Origin: Ch71 sp050945695
Lineage (GTDB): Bacteria; Chloroflexota; Anaerolineae; DRVO01
Assembly (NCBI GenBank): GCA_050945695.1
Contig: JBMNTK010000035.1
Location: 1-22,868, forward strand
DNA: 22,868 bases
Direction: 5' to 3'
Shown: in pieces, positions 11,401 to 16,223 of the stretch
How positions within the stretch are numbered: the first letter of the stretch is position 1
Layout: each line of letters begins with the position of its first letter
Made by a program: the position numbers and the translations under genes
The notes under the pieces: model-generated
Told to the model about the DNA's origin: nothing
Database searches by the model: none
The model's input: only the letters and a program-made list of their open reading frames with translations

Positions 11401-11435
11401 ATGCCGAGGTGACGGTGAAGGTGGTGGCTCCATGA
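2478..11435 (+). CDS. Giant membrane protein: GT-C-like N-terminal domain, about sixty TPRs, C-terminal beta-sandwich
   Basis: 2985 residues. Residues about 25-600 contain roughly a dozen or more hydrophobic helices, for example 25-45, 58-80, 91-113, 155-178, 243-287, 334-396, 480-500 and 575-598. The loop after the fifth helix carries an acidic VDGDLLAMMALVRD stretch (near residue 182) followed by a GGLDPVNFV segment, the arrangement of GT-C glycosyltransferase-like membrane proteins. Residues 605-740 form a soluble module like the C-terminal parts of such proteins, including RRYPVRYVLLPDD. Residues about 745-2885 are tetratricopeptide repeats with the usual A-Y-x-x-A-[LI]-x-x-x-P spacing. 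Residues 2888-2985 form a beta-sandwich (ITSPRAGQTLRGGVEVVGTA, then WHTDGFDPGDYILRLTAVD), resembling the C-terminal domain of penicillin-binding protein 1C. Catalytic activity is unproven; the repeats suggest a scaffold. Start ATG 2478 is followed by another ATG at 2481; the GAGGG at 2473-2477 favours the latter slightly. The stop overlaps the next start (ATGA). Confidence 0.88.
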   Translation: MMTSKPRISSLPRLLPKAGILSWDWPLIGPGLAYVSLGLALLLSQDWSGLAGVPDIVRATVGFAAVFLAPGLLVLPVLLPPEEAGGNMERLSYAFAFSLALAGIPAFVVMLLHGDFPTYGTLFALLVSILAIVDLVRRSLGIGLGPSAVRPHAWTTEALAVLVVVAGLMLFPLASYGGVQGRVDGDLLAMMALVRDVMEADQIGVEEPLFGAGLPASPRTAFNPWLMLTGFAGHLGGLDPVNFVHSYFAPLLGMLSLFSLYTLLHQLSGNRRLALFLVLFHIIILVANPFHRNIWSYMLFRRIASDKFAMLLLPLPVGITFVSRFLKGGGPRQLLYLGLVGLGMAVVHPLDVLFFGVGTASLAGMHWLWERNKLRNLLRGGALACVLAMMMVVPFFQRQATQETREGYLFPQTFTGLPVATGRAPVLPFVWADTLKMPGPRPSVLEESPEGANPFMLSRLWSQLTSRKLLIFADDRYMAHPALLLDVVPVLALLLLPALLAFRRDHLARYLLAITLAYLVLGFNPVVTPLVGRFLTPWQVNRMAWPLPVTLIPGYVLYMVGAAISRRLLGARAARLAGAAPALTLLVLVLALLPLIRAYGQELLTDKVRLDAPTLIFDYLRIAPDRESVIIADYTTNLILPAYLGKPDLVAYRATNTSEEFPADRQDEALQRIRDLDTFTGALKLDAEVVEILRRYPVRYVLLPDDHPLSCQFRHAGEPFTQVLRDGRYRLFRVESLPEARGAIAANTYLQRRNWEGAELGYRQALQANPQDRLALLGLAETLRAENRVDEALALLEPEVGPGADECLCSALALAYEAGARPEQALTAWQQAVEAAPLVSDLRVRLGDAYLFAGDLEGATKAYEAAVGLQYLPGGATYYLTLGKLWQTRRIHDRAGEAFARAVSAAPTAANWRALGGNLMARNRYAEAVSAYRQAARLAPWRTDVWVRLAEALRLDQGAEAAEPAYRRAILAADLQADPAQPVFLALSMTYEQSGLRAEAEAAIEAAIARDPEEIAGYLFLALYHRRQGRFDEALAAAERAVARAPDRADGYLAVAGLHEDQGAPDAAAVFYSLAVEVEPQSAPAWYALGNLHASQARWTEAISAYRQALEIEPTNAFVYLGLAQAEYELGQSIAALSALQAALRYAPRAGQTNVALGRAYERLGDRQQAIGYYQQAVTASPELIGGHRSLAQAYSAMGRQADALAQYELALTLGAVLPEAVVDTEVLGGGLQALTGEHPEVSEDDEAARRAQDTALRARQQLQLVMPSGDYDASRVALAQSYETRGLYDEALDQYILVAAADPTSAAAQLFLADAYYRRAQFGDAQATYLEAIRLDPSSSAARIGLARTLSALGRPAEALKELQEAAFRRPGDASAQVALADAYLAQGRPQDALATLQEALTRSPGNLDLNLALSRTYGRLGRLVEAEEAARRTVDLAPGWPDAHVCLGDALRMQGRMDDALAAYSRATELDRGHAQAWLSLGGLYRDRAQMDQALEAFRAAAQADPFGTAGSLAEAEIYRLQGDPELAESVLRRALTRNAADTSASLTLYELLRLQGRDEAAADVLEKPGAPPRLELLLARARMLREMGQQDREKALLAQAVEQFPGSAAGWVAWAQAQERAGDYTGARAAYEQALRVAPGEATVYLALGSLQEREGDWTKAVAAYQRAAALRPTNPEAHVALASALARKGDQGAATEALRTAVAANPGSVALRVALGDHLAAAGAPDQAIAEYEAALALEPGHLPAYLSLSQALLANGQPGEAEAVVRKALELYPGSVEAQAALAAVQSGTGQGSEAANTLLQAWTSNPGAWETALALGQTLIDLGDLEAAEQIISTVTTVRPGEPAGWLALGNLWMEGRGPAWAMTAYRRGLQESPGDASLLLALGQVESDLGLLDQAEETLRRAASLHRHLAGPEVALGDLLLQRLDFEGAEECYRRAQSAAPADPSGWLRMGQLRLRQGQPEEAVTAFEQALAVQPHSVDAHVALGGAYRHMGEMDKAMAAYQSAVMADPTSAAGRLAMVRALTDSGAYDEAEAAVNRLLQDFPGDESVLLAISSLHLAKGDTEEALRVATQAVQAHPRSSAALAARALVHLQAGQIDEALADLERAETLEPRSMDVRLARGEVYLAQSRTDEARVQFEAAAAMSPADPMPWLALGRLELTVGDPAAAELAYAEATRREPGSAAGHVGVAQALAGQGRLGEAEATLQHALSVQPGSAAARLAMGDLYRDRGDLAAASEYYRQYLSVVYDGTTGCLHWAGAYLAAELPNEAEAVLSEALAQRPDSAPLRAGLGDVYRAQGRTEEAVAAYQAALEADPNLTTAYLGLGQAWLALDRGDLAREAFSQAETLATDTGETLVQVARAYLAADWPDEAFRAAERAVEANQALPEAWVVLGDVLYHEGDADAARTHYRRALALDPRSYGALMGEGRCQQDMGYLSAAAESFQAAASADPASAEPWLALAAVRQALGEVDRARAALEEARQRAPGSPAVLVAFAQLALSEGDLEEALAQAERALAGAPDSTAVLLVHAQVSAALGRYAAALESVQRAVRLEPENAPAYLVLGDVYRALGRHGEALAAYQRYERLAPPSAAAQIKLGQAYQLNSQWEAAAAAYQRAASYAPTDPTPHLLLAQLRVLLGDMAGAEQSYRRALELAPGDPGTMLGLARLLVAAGDYAGALGLLDQVLAIDPTSGQALLARGDALLGLGEVAGAQEAYQRAAEVQPDLAAAFVALGNLQSSRLDDPQGAMLSYEHALALEPEQGDVYEQLIRAYRRTIGLPAAMARLESLAGSEPNSLWVRMALGLVYQWSGMREEALREYGAAAALAPRFAEAHRRMGHVYQEQWDFEAAEASYRRFLALGGSGAAAEDVRARLAEMAGQKESVQITSPRAGQTLRGGVEVVGTANIADFSYYKLECAPVSAPDAWTVIAQGTAPVEGGVLGVWHTDGFDPGDYILRLTAVDATGNYPPYAEVTVKVVAP
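4710..11130 (+). repeat. Tetratricopeptide repeat array within the giant protein
   Basis: About 2140 residues of continuous 34-residue helical hairpins, so roughly sixty repeats (length divided by period, not an alignment count). Recurrent signatures are EAxxAYxxALxxxP, with Gly-Leu-Gly turns between helices. A few units deviate, for example around 6160-6280, where a charged, non-canonical insert (EHPEVSEDDEAARRAQ) interrupts the regular spacing. The coding DNA is degenerate between units rather than an exact tandem repeat, so the array is old rather than freshly expanded. Confidence 0.85.
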
Positions 11436-12679
11436 GACCTTCGCAAGCATCCGTGGTCCCCTCGGGGCGCTGGACCCGGGGCGCCTTCCGCTCCCTAGCC
11501 CACCACGACTTCCGCCTCTTCTGGCTGGGGCAGGCCCTCTCCCTCACCGGCATGTGGATGCGGGTGATTGCCCGGGGCTGGTTGGTGCTGCGGCTCACCG
11601 ACTCGGCATTTGCCCTGGGGTACGTGGCCGTGCTGGGGGTGCTTCCGGCGTTGCCGGTGTCGTTGGTGGGTGGCGCCCTAATCGATCGGTTCCCCAAGCG
11701 CCAGCTGATCATGGCCACCCAAGCGGGGCTGGCCTTGCAGGCCCTGGTCCTGGCTACTCTGACCTGGAGCGGTGTCGTACAGGTCTGGCACCTGATCCTG
11801 CTGGAGATGGTGTGGGCGGTCCTGGGAGCACTGGACCAGCCCGCCCGGCAGTCCTTCGTGGTGGAGATGGTGGGGCCAGAGGACCTCACCAACGCCATCG
11901 CCCTCAACTCCTCCCTGTTCAACGCCACCCGGGCCATCGGGCCGGCCATCGGGGGCCTGGTCCTGGCCACGGTGGGCGAGGCCGGCTGCTTCCTGGCCGA
12001 CGGGCTGGGCTACGTGGGGGCGATGACGGCCCTGCTGCTCATGCGGGGGTCCTACCCCAGGCCGGAGCCTGATCGTCGAGGAATAGGCCGTAGCACCATT
12101 GACGGCTACCGCTACGTCCTGGGTCACCCTGCTCTCCTGGGGCTGCTGGCCTTGGCGGGGACAGTGGGGCTGCTGGGCACCCCCTTCCTCAACCTCATGC
12201 CGGTGTTTGCCCGCGACGTTCTGGAGGTGGGCGAGAAAGGACTGGGCTTCCTGACCGGTGCCGTCGGGGTGGGCGCGGTGTTGGGGTCGCTGTGGGTGGC
12301 GACGCTGCCGTCAGTGGGTCGCAGTCGCCGCCTGGCCGTACTCTGCGGGCTGCTCTGCCTGTTCTTGGTGGTCTTTGCTTTCACTCCGGTGGCCGCCCTG
12401 GCCGTGCCGGTGTTGGCAGTGGCGGGAGCGGCGTTCGTGGCCGTGCAGGCCCTGGACAACTCCCTGGTGCAGACCGTCGTGGACGGGCGCATGCGCGGCC
12501 GGGTCATGAGCATCTATAGCCTGCTCTTCGTGGGCTCTCAGCAGCTTGGAACCCTCCTGGCAGGGGCGGCAGCCGACCTCTGGGGCGGCCCGTTGGCGGT
12601 GGCGGGCACGGCGGTGCTGTGCGCCTTGGTGGTGGCCGGCCTGTATGGGGCCTTGCCGACCATGCGACGGGTGGACTAG
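11432..12679 (+). CDS. Major facilitator superfamily transporter, MFS_3/enterobactin-exporter-like
   Basis: 415 residues with the spacing of twelve transmembrane helices. After a short basic N-terminus comes FRLFWLGQALSLTGMWM, the usual first helix of the MFS_3 group. GALIDRFPKRQ (about residues 83-93) is the cytoplasmic loop 2-3 signature (G-x-x-x-D-R-x-x-[RK]). DQPARQSFVVEMV (about 138-150) matches the conserved P-A-R-x-[AS] segment of the same family, and a second loop with FARDVLEVGEKGLG precedes helix 8. Members use the proton gradient to export small molecules such as siderophores, drugs or metabolites; the substrate cannot be read from sequence. The ATG overlaps the TGA of the giant TPR gene by four bases (ATGA) with no strong ribosome binding site, so translation is probably coupled. 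The next gene starts 8 bp after its stop. Confidence 0.9.
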   Translation: MRPSQASVVPSGRWTRGAFRSLAHHDFRLFWLGQALSLTGMWMRVIARGWLVLRLTDSAFALGYVAVLGVLPALPVSLVGGALIDRFPKRQLIMATQAGLALQALVLATLTWSGVVQVWHLILLEMVWAVLGALDQPARQSFVVEMVGPEDLTNAIALNSSLFNATRAIGPAIGGLVLATVGEAGCFLADGLGYVGAMTALLLMRGSYPRPEPDRRGIGRSTIDGYRYVLGHPALLGLLALAGTVGLLGTPFLNLMPVFARDVLEVGEKGLGFLTGAVGVGAVLGSLWVATLPSVGRSRRLAVLCGLLCLFLVVFAFTPVAALAVPVLAVAGAAFVAVQALDNSLVQTVVDGRMRGRVMSIYSLLFVGSQQLGTLLAGAAADLWGGPLAVAGTAVLCALVVAGLYGALPTMRRVD

Positions 12680-12687
12680 GAGCGGCC

Positions 12688-13746
12688 ATGCTGACCATGA
12701 CGTCCTCCAAGCACAAAGATAGGCAGAGGGCCGCATCCCCTGTCGGTGCCACTGCTACCACCGCCCTGACCGTGGCCTACGTGGTGGTCCTGGTGCTCTG
12801 GCAGGTGCTGCGCCGGACGGTGGGAGAAGCCGCCTTTCCGGTGATGGTGCTCAACTACGCCGGTGTCTGGCCCTTTGCCCTGACCCCCCTGCTGGCCGCG
12901 TGGATGGGGCTCTCAGGGAACCTGCGACCGCTGCCGCTGCTGGCATTGCCCCTGGCGCTCTTTGCCTGGCGCTACGGTGCTCAGTTGCTGCCCCCGGCAC
13001 CGCAAGCAGCCGCCGATGCTGCCCGGATCTCGGTGCTCACGCACAACGTACGCTTCGACAACCCCCACGTTGGGGAGCTGGCGACGGCATATCTGGCCGT
13101 GGGAGCGGACGTGCTGGCCCTGCAGGAAGTGATGCCCCAACACGAGCGCGGCCTGAGCGAGGCCCTGGCCCCTGTCTACCCCTATCGAGCCTACCTGCCC
13201 GAGGCTGGCCTGGCCGTCTACAGCCGGCATCCGCTGGTGGAGGTCCAGGCGATAGAGCTGGAGCCCTGGCCGGCCCAGAGGATGGTGGTGGAGGCGGACG
13301 GCCGCCGCCTGGCCCTGGTCAACGCTCACCTGACACCGGTGGGCGTACGGCGGGGAGTGGTCGGGCTGCAGCCCGGCTACCTGGTGCGCCGGGCCGCTGA
13401 CCGAACCGCTCAGGCCGAGGCTATCACCCAGGCCCTACAGGGCTGGGAGGGACCGGCCGTGTTGGCGTGCGACTGCAACGCGCCCGAGAACAGCGAGGTC
13501 TACGCTCGCCTCACCGACGCCCTCACAGATAGCTTCCGGGTGGCCGGTTGGGGCTTCGGACATTCGTTCCTAGTACCACGAGGATTGGAGGTGGATACCG
13601 CGATCAACCTACCAGTGATTAGGCTTGACTACCTATTCTACCGTGGGGGCCTGAGTCCCCTGACCGTTGATGTGCTTGAGGAAAGCGCCCGGTCAGATCA
13701 CCTGCCGGTGCTGGCAACGTTCGCATGGCCGTCCAACAACAAGTAA
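12688..13746 (+). CDS. Membrane-anchored endonuclease/exonuclease/phosphatase (EEP) family protein
   Basis: 352 residues from ATG 12688, which has AGGAG at 12678-12682, 5 bp upstream. The longer frame back to 12619 would overlap the transporter gene and is rejected. Three hydrophobic helices (about residues 20-42, 50-72 and 78-95) precede the catalytic domain, a common plan for integral-membrane EEP proteins. The domain shows the family motifs in order: SVLTHNVRF (about 115), ALQEV with the metal-binding Glu (about 147), YSRHPL (about 175), VNAHLTP (about 211), ACDCNAPENS with the catalytic Asp/Asn (about 260-269), RLDYLFYR (about 312) and SDHLPVLATF with the final Asp-His pair (about 335). 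It should cleave a phosphodiester bond, in DNA, a nucleotide, a phospholipid or a polyprenyl compound; the family alone does not say which. Position in an envelope-type operon makes an extracytoplasmic lipid or polymer substrate plausible. Confidence 0.9.
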   Translation: MLTMTSSKHKDRQRAASPVGATATTALTVAYVVVLVLWQVLRRTVGEAAFPVMVLNYAGVWPFALTPLLAAWMGLSGNLRPLPLLALPLALFAWRYGAQLLPPAPQAAADAARISVLTHNVRFDNPHVGELATAYLAVGADVLALQEVMPQHERGLSEALAPVYPYRAYLPEAGLAVYSRHPLVEVQAIELEPWPAQRMVVEADGRRLALVNAHLTPVGVRRGVVGLQPGYLVRRAADRTAQAEAITQALQGWEGPAVLACDCNAPENSEVYARLTDALTDSFRVAGWGFGHSFLVPRGLEVDTAINLPVIRLDYLFYRGGLSPLTVDVLEESARSDHLPVLATFAWPSNNK

Positions 13747-13778
13747 GCCGCGTTCGGTGGGCAGGTCCACCAAGCCGC

Positions 13779-13785
13779 GGGGAGG
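13779..13785 (+). promoter_or_regulatory. Ribosome binding site deciding the first FemAB-like start
   Basis: GGGGAGG ends 5 bp before GTG 13791. This supports GTG 13791 over the in-frame ATG at 13725, which lies inside the end of the EEP gene. Confidence 0.75.
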
Positions 13786-13790
13786 CACGA

Positions 13791-14825
13791 GTGTCACTCA
13801 GGGTTGTGGAGTTGAGTCCGGAGCGTGAGCCGCTCTGGGACGAGTTCGTCAATCGTTGCCCGGGGGCGTTGCCGCAGCACCTCCTGGGCTGGCGAGAGGT
13901 GATGAGGCGGACCTACGGGTACCGCACGAACTACCTGATGGTGGAGGGCCCAGACGGGATTGCAGGGCTGATGCCCCTGATTGAGGTCCCTAGCCTCTTG
14001 GAAGGGCATCACTTGACCACCATGCCGGGAGGTATCTGTGCCAGCTCCGAGGAAGCAGGCCAGGCCCTCATTCGGCGGGCCGGTGAGATCGTCGAGGAGA
14101 CCAAGGCCCAATACCTGATCCTGAGAGACACACGGCGGATATGGACGGGAGATCTGCAGGCAGTCGGAGACAACTGCTCGGTGCTGGTAGACGTGAGCAA
14201 CGGCAGCCAGGCTGTGTGGCGCGGGCTACGCTCCAGCGTGCGCACCAACATCCGCCAGGCCGAGCGGGCCGGTGTGGAGCTGCGCGAGGGGCTAGACCAG
14301 CTGGATGACTTCTACAACATGTTCTCCCAGTTTTGCCGAGATCGGGGCACACCCATCTTCAGCCGGCAGTGGTTGCGGGAGGTGGTGGGAGTGTTCGGGC
14401 CCCAGACGTATCTGTTGGGCGCCTGGCATGGCTCAGAGATGGTGGGAGGCTATTTCGGCTTCAAGCAGGGCCGCCTGCTGACAGGAATGTGGGGGGCGGC
14501 ACTGCCCCGCTTCCATCACCTGCGGCCCAATGACGCCATCTACTGGCGAGTCATCCAGTATGCCGACGAACAGGGCCTCAGTCACGTGGATCTGGGCCGG
14601 AGCCGGCTCGAGTCCGGCCAGCACCGGTTCAAGCTGAAGTGGCTGGGCTATACCGTGCCCGTGTACCACCAGTTTCACGTGCGTGCCGGCGCAAAGCTCC
14701 CCTTCCCCACGGAGCCAGGAGGGCAACCGGTGGCCCGACGGCTGATGCAGGTCTGGAGCCGGCTGCCGCTGGGCCTGGCGCAACGGGTGGGGCCGCTAGT
14801 ACGCAAACAGGTACCTTTTGGGTAG
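13791..14825 (+). CDS. FemAB-like GNAT-fold transferase, tandem copy 1
   Basis: Translation from GTG 13791 gives 344 residues, exactly the length of the downstream paralogue, and the two proteins align from their first residues (VSLRVVELSPE against MPLTVREITSD). The ATG at 13725 would add 22 residues absent from the paralogue. Recognisable segments are CPGALPQHLLGWREVMRRTYGYR (residues 21 onward), MPLIEVPSLLEGHHLTTMPGG, YLILRDTRR and, near the C-terminus, HVDLGRSRLESGQHRFKLKW. The last motif, [DG]-x-GRS-x-x-x-SG-x-x-[RK]FK, and the overall plan match FemAB-family proteins, particularly the branch accompanying exosortase/PEP-CTERM systems. FemAB enzymes transfer amino acids from aminoacyl-tRNA to peptidoglycan precursors; distant relatives transfer other acyl groups, and the donor here is unknown. 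No signal peptide, so cytoplasmic. The EEP gene ends 44 bp upstream. Confidence 0.85.
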   Translation: MSLRVVELSPEREPLWDEFVNRCPGALPQHLLGWREVMRRTYGYRTNYLMVEGPDGIAGLMPLIEVPSLLEGHHLTTMPGGICASSEEAGQALIRRAGEIVEETKAQYLILRDTRRIWTGDLQAVGDNCSVLVDVSNGSQAVWRGLRSSVRTNIRQAERAGVELREGLDQLDDFYNMFSQFCRDRGTPIFSRQWLREVVGVFGPQTYLLGAWHGSEMVGGYFGFKQGRLLTGMWGAALPRFHHLRPNDAIYWRVIQYADEQGLSHVDLGRSRLESGQHRFKLKWLGYTVPVYHQFHVRAGAKLPFPTEPGGQPVARRLMQVWSRLPLGLAQRVGPLVRKQVPFG

Positions 14826-14843
14826 GCAGAGCAAGGAGGCGTC

Positions 14844-15878
14844 ATGCCGCTTACGGTCAGAGAGATCACGAGCGACGACGAGGCCCAATGGGACGAGTTT
14901 GTCCGGCGGTGCCCGTCGGCGCTTCCGCACCATCTGCTCGGCTGGCGAGACGTTCTGCAGAGCGTCTACGGCCTGCGGCCTCGGTACCTTGCCGCCTGGA
15001 ACAGCGAGGGCATGGTCGGGGCCATGCCTCTGTTTGAGGTGCGCAGCCTCCTTCAGGGGCACCACTTCACCACCCCGCCCGGGGGCATCTGCACCGAGCT
15101 GCCGGAGGTGGGGATGGCCCTGCTGGAACGGGCACAGGACCTGGTGGACCGCAGCGGGGCTCGGTTCCTAGCTATCCGTGACTCTCGGCAGAAGTGGGAC
15201 GCGGACATGGTCACCGATGAATCCCAGTGCACGGTGGTGGTAGACCTGAGCCCGGGCGAGGAAAAGATACGGGCCGGGTTCCGCAAGGACCTGCGGGCGC
15301 ACCTGCGCAAGGCAGAGGCGTCTGGGCTGAGCCCCCACTCGGGGCTGGATCAGCTGGACGCGTTCTACTCCATGTTCTCCGCCTTCGTCCGCGAGTCGGG
15401 CACGCCGGTGTTCAGCAAGCGTATGCTCACCCGGACGGTGGAGACCTTCCCGGACCAGCTGTGGCTCCTGGGCCTGTGGGACGATCGGCAGATGGCGGGC
15501 GGCGGCCTGCAGTTCCTGCTCGGCGATACCGTCTCCGGCATCTGGGGCGCGGCCCTCTCGGAGCACTTCAACCGCCGGCCCAACCACCTCATGTACTGGG
15601 AGTCGGTCCGGTATGGATGCCAGAACGGGTTCCGGTGGCTCGACCTAGGCCGCAGCCGCATTGGCTCCGGCCAACACAAGTTCAAACTACAGTGGGGAGG
15701 CAGCGAGATTCCGGTATACCAACAGTTCTATCTGCGTAAGGGGACCAAGCGGCCCCTGGTGGCCGACGACGTAGCGGAAGGGAAGGCCCGGACACTGGTG
15801 CGGCTGTGGTCCAAGCTACCCCTTCCGGTGACTCAGAAGGTAGGCCCAGTAGTGCGGCGCCATTTGCCGTTCGTCTGA
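14844..15878 (+). CDS. FemAB-like GNAT-fold transferase, tandem copy 2
   Basis: 344 residues from ATG 14844, with AAGGAGG at 14833-14839 four bases upstream, 18 bp after copy 1. It shares the same blocks as copy 1: CPSALPHHLLGWRDVLQSVYG, MPLFEVRSLLQGHHFTTPPGG, FLAIRDSRQKW, FRKDLRAHLRKAEASG, then WLDLGRSRIGSGQHKFKLQW and PVYQQFYLRKGTKRP. Both end in a conserved VVRRHLPF / LVRKQVPF segment. The pair is therefore an old tandem duplication: protein blocks are conserved but long identical DNA stretches are not obvious. Two FemAB-like enzymes side by side could act in succession on one acceptor, as FemA and FemB do in staphylococcal cross-bridges, but the acceptor here is unknown. This is the last gene of the packed operon; the next gene follows after 345 bp. 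Confidence 0.87.
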   Translation: MPLTVREITSDDEAQWDEFVRRCPSALPHHLLGWRDVLQSVYGLRPRYLAAWNSEGMVGAMPLFEVRSLLQGHHFTTPPGGICTELPEVGMALLERAQDLVDRSGARFLAIRDSRQKWDADMVTDESQCTVVVDLSPGEEKIRAGFRKDLRAHLRKAEASGLSPHSGLDQLDAFYSMFSAFVRESGTPVFSKRMLTRTVETFPDQLWLLGLWDDRQMAGGGLQFLLGDTVSGIWGAALSEHFNRRPNHLMYWESVRYGCQNGFRWLDLGRSRIGSGQHKFKLQWGGSEIPVYQQFYLRKGTKRPLVADDVAEGKARTLVRLWSKLPLPVTQKVGPVVRRHLPFV

Positions 15879-16223
15879 TGGGTTACCGGCGATCGTGGTC
15901 GAGGCTAATCAACTGGCAACGGAGTTAGCAATCGGTATGAGGAGTCATGGGGAAGACCCCGAGCAAGGCATCACCACTGCCGCCTGGCGCATGAGGCCGC
16001 TAGGACTCGGGGCCACAGATTACGGCAGCGGTGTCTTCCGGGCCGACTTCGGCCAGGCTCTGGAACCATCTGGCTATGGCCTGTTCCGCCGCCGGCGGGG
16101 GTGCTCACTCCTCCGATGCAGCTTGGACTAGCCTCAATGATGTCGTCGTCGTTGTGAGCGGCAGCCAAGGCCAAAGAGTGATCCGGTGGGCTGCCCTGAT
16201 GGTTTCATCCTGAGGAGACTGTG
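15879..16223 (+). other. Gene-poor interval with possible leader RNA
   Basis: No convincing gene. A 78-codon frame (GTG 15895 to 16131) has no ribosome binding site and no recognisable protein. I see no clear sigma-70 promoter. The interval does hold an unusual concentration of complementary segments between about 15949 and 16098, listed separately, and the ribosome binding site (GAGGAG, 16212-16217) of the next gene. A transcription start for the secreted-protein genes probably lies here. Confidence 0.5.
15951..16054 (+). other. Candidate structured RNA: nested stems with a three-way junction
   Basis: Pairings read directly: outer stem GGAAGAC 15951-15957 with GTCTTCC 16033-16039; inner stem CCCCGAG 15957-15963 with CTCGGGG 16006-16012; inside it GGCA 15967-15970 with TGCC 15978-15981, and CCTGGC 15983-15988 with GCTAGG 15999-16004, leaving very short junctions (CAA, G, A). 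A hairpin GGCCG-ACTT-CGGCC follows at 16041-16054, and CCGCC-GCC-GGCGG at 16086-16098. GGGG 15949-15952 could instead pair with CCCC 15957-15960, excluding the inner stem, as in a switch. GC-rich DNA forms chance stems, so this is only a candidate. Confidence 0.3.

Noticed and set aside
13725..13790. Longer start (ATG 13725) for the first FemAB-like protein
   Set aside because: It overlaps the end of the EEP gene, has no ribosome binding site, and adds 22 residues missing from the equal-length paralogue. GTG 13791 has GGGGAGG 5 bp upstream.
15947..15994. 15-residue leader peptide frame (MGKTPSKASPLPPGA) behind GAGGAG
   Set aside because: The ribosome binding site is only two bases from the ATG and nothing in the peptide suggests attenuation; too weak to list.
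15951..16054. Assignment as a c-di-GMP-I or cobalamin riboswitch
   Set aside because: Only fragments resemble the c-di-GMP-I core and the third stem would be far too short. The cobalamin B12-box match (ACCACTG) is imperfect and the remaining conserved blocks are absent. Kept only as an unnamed structured candidate.
15895..16131. 78-codon frame in the gap before the DUF3604 gene
   Set aside because: GTG start without a ribosome binding site, Arg/Gly-rich composition typical of a chance frame in GC-rich DNA, and overlap with the paired segments of the possible leader RNA.
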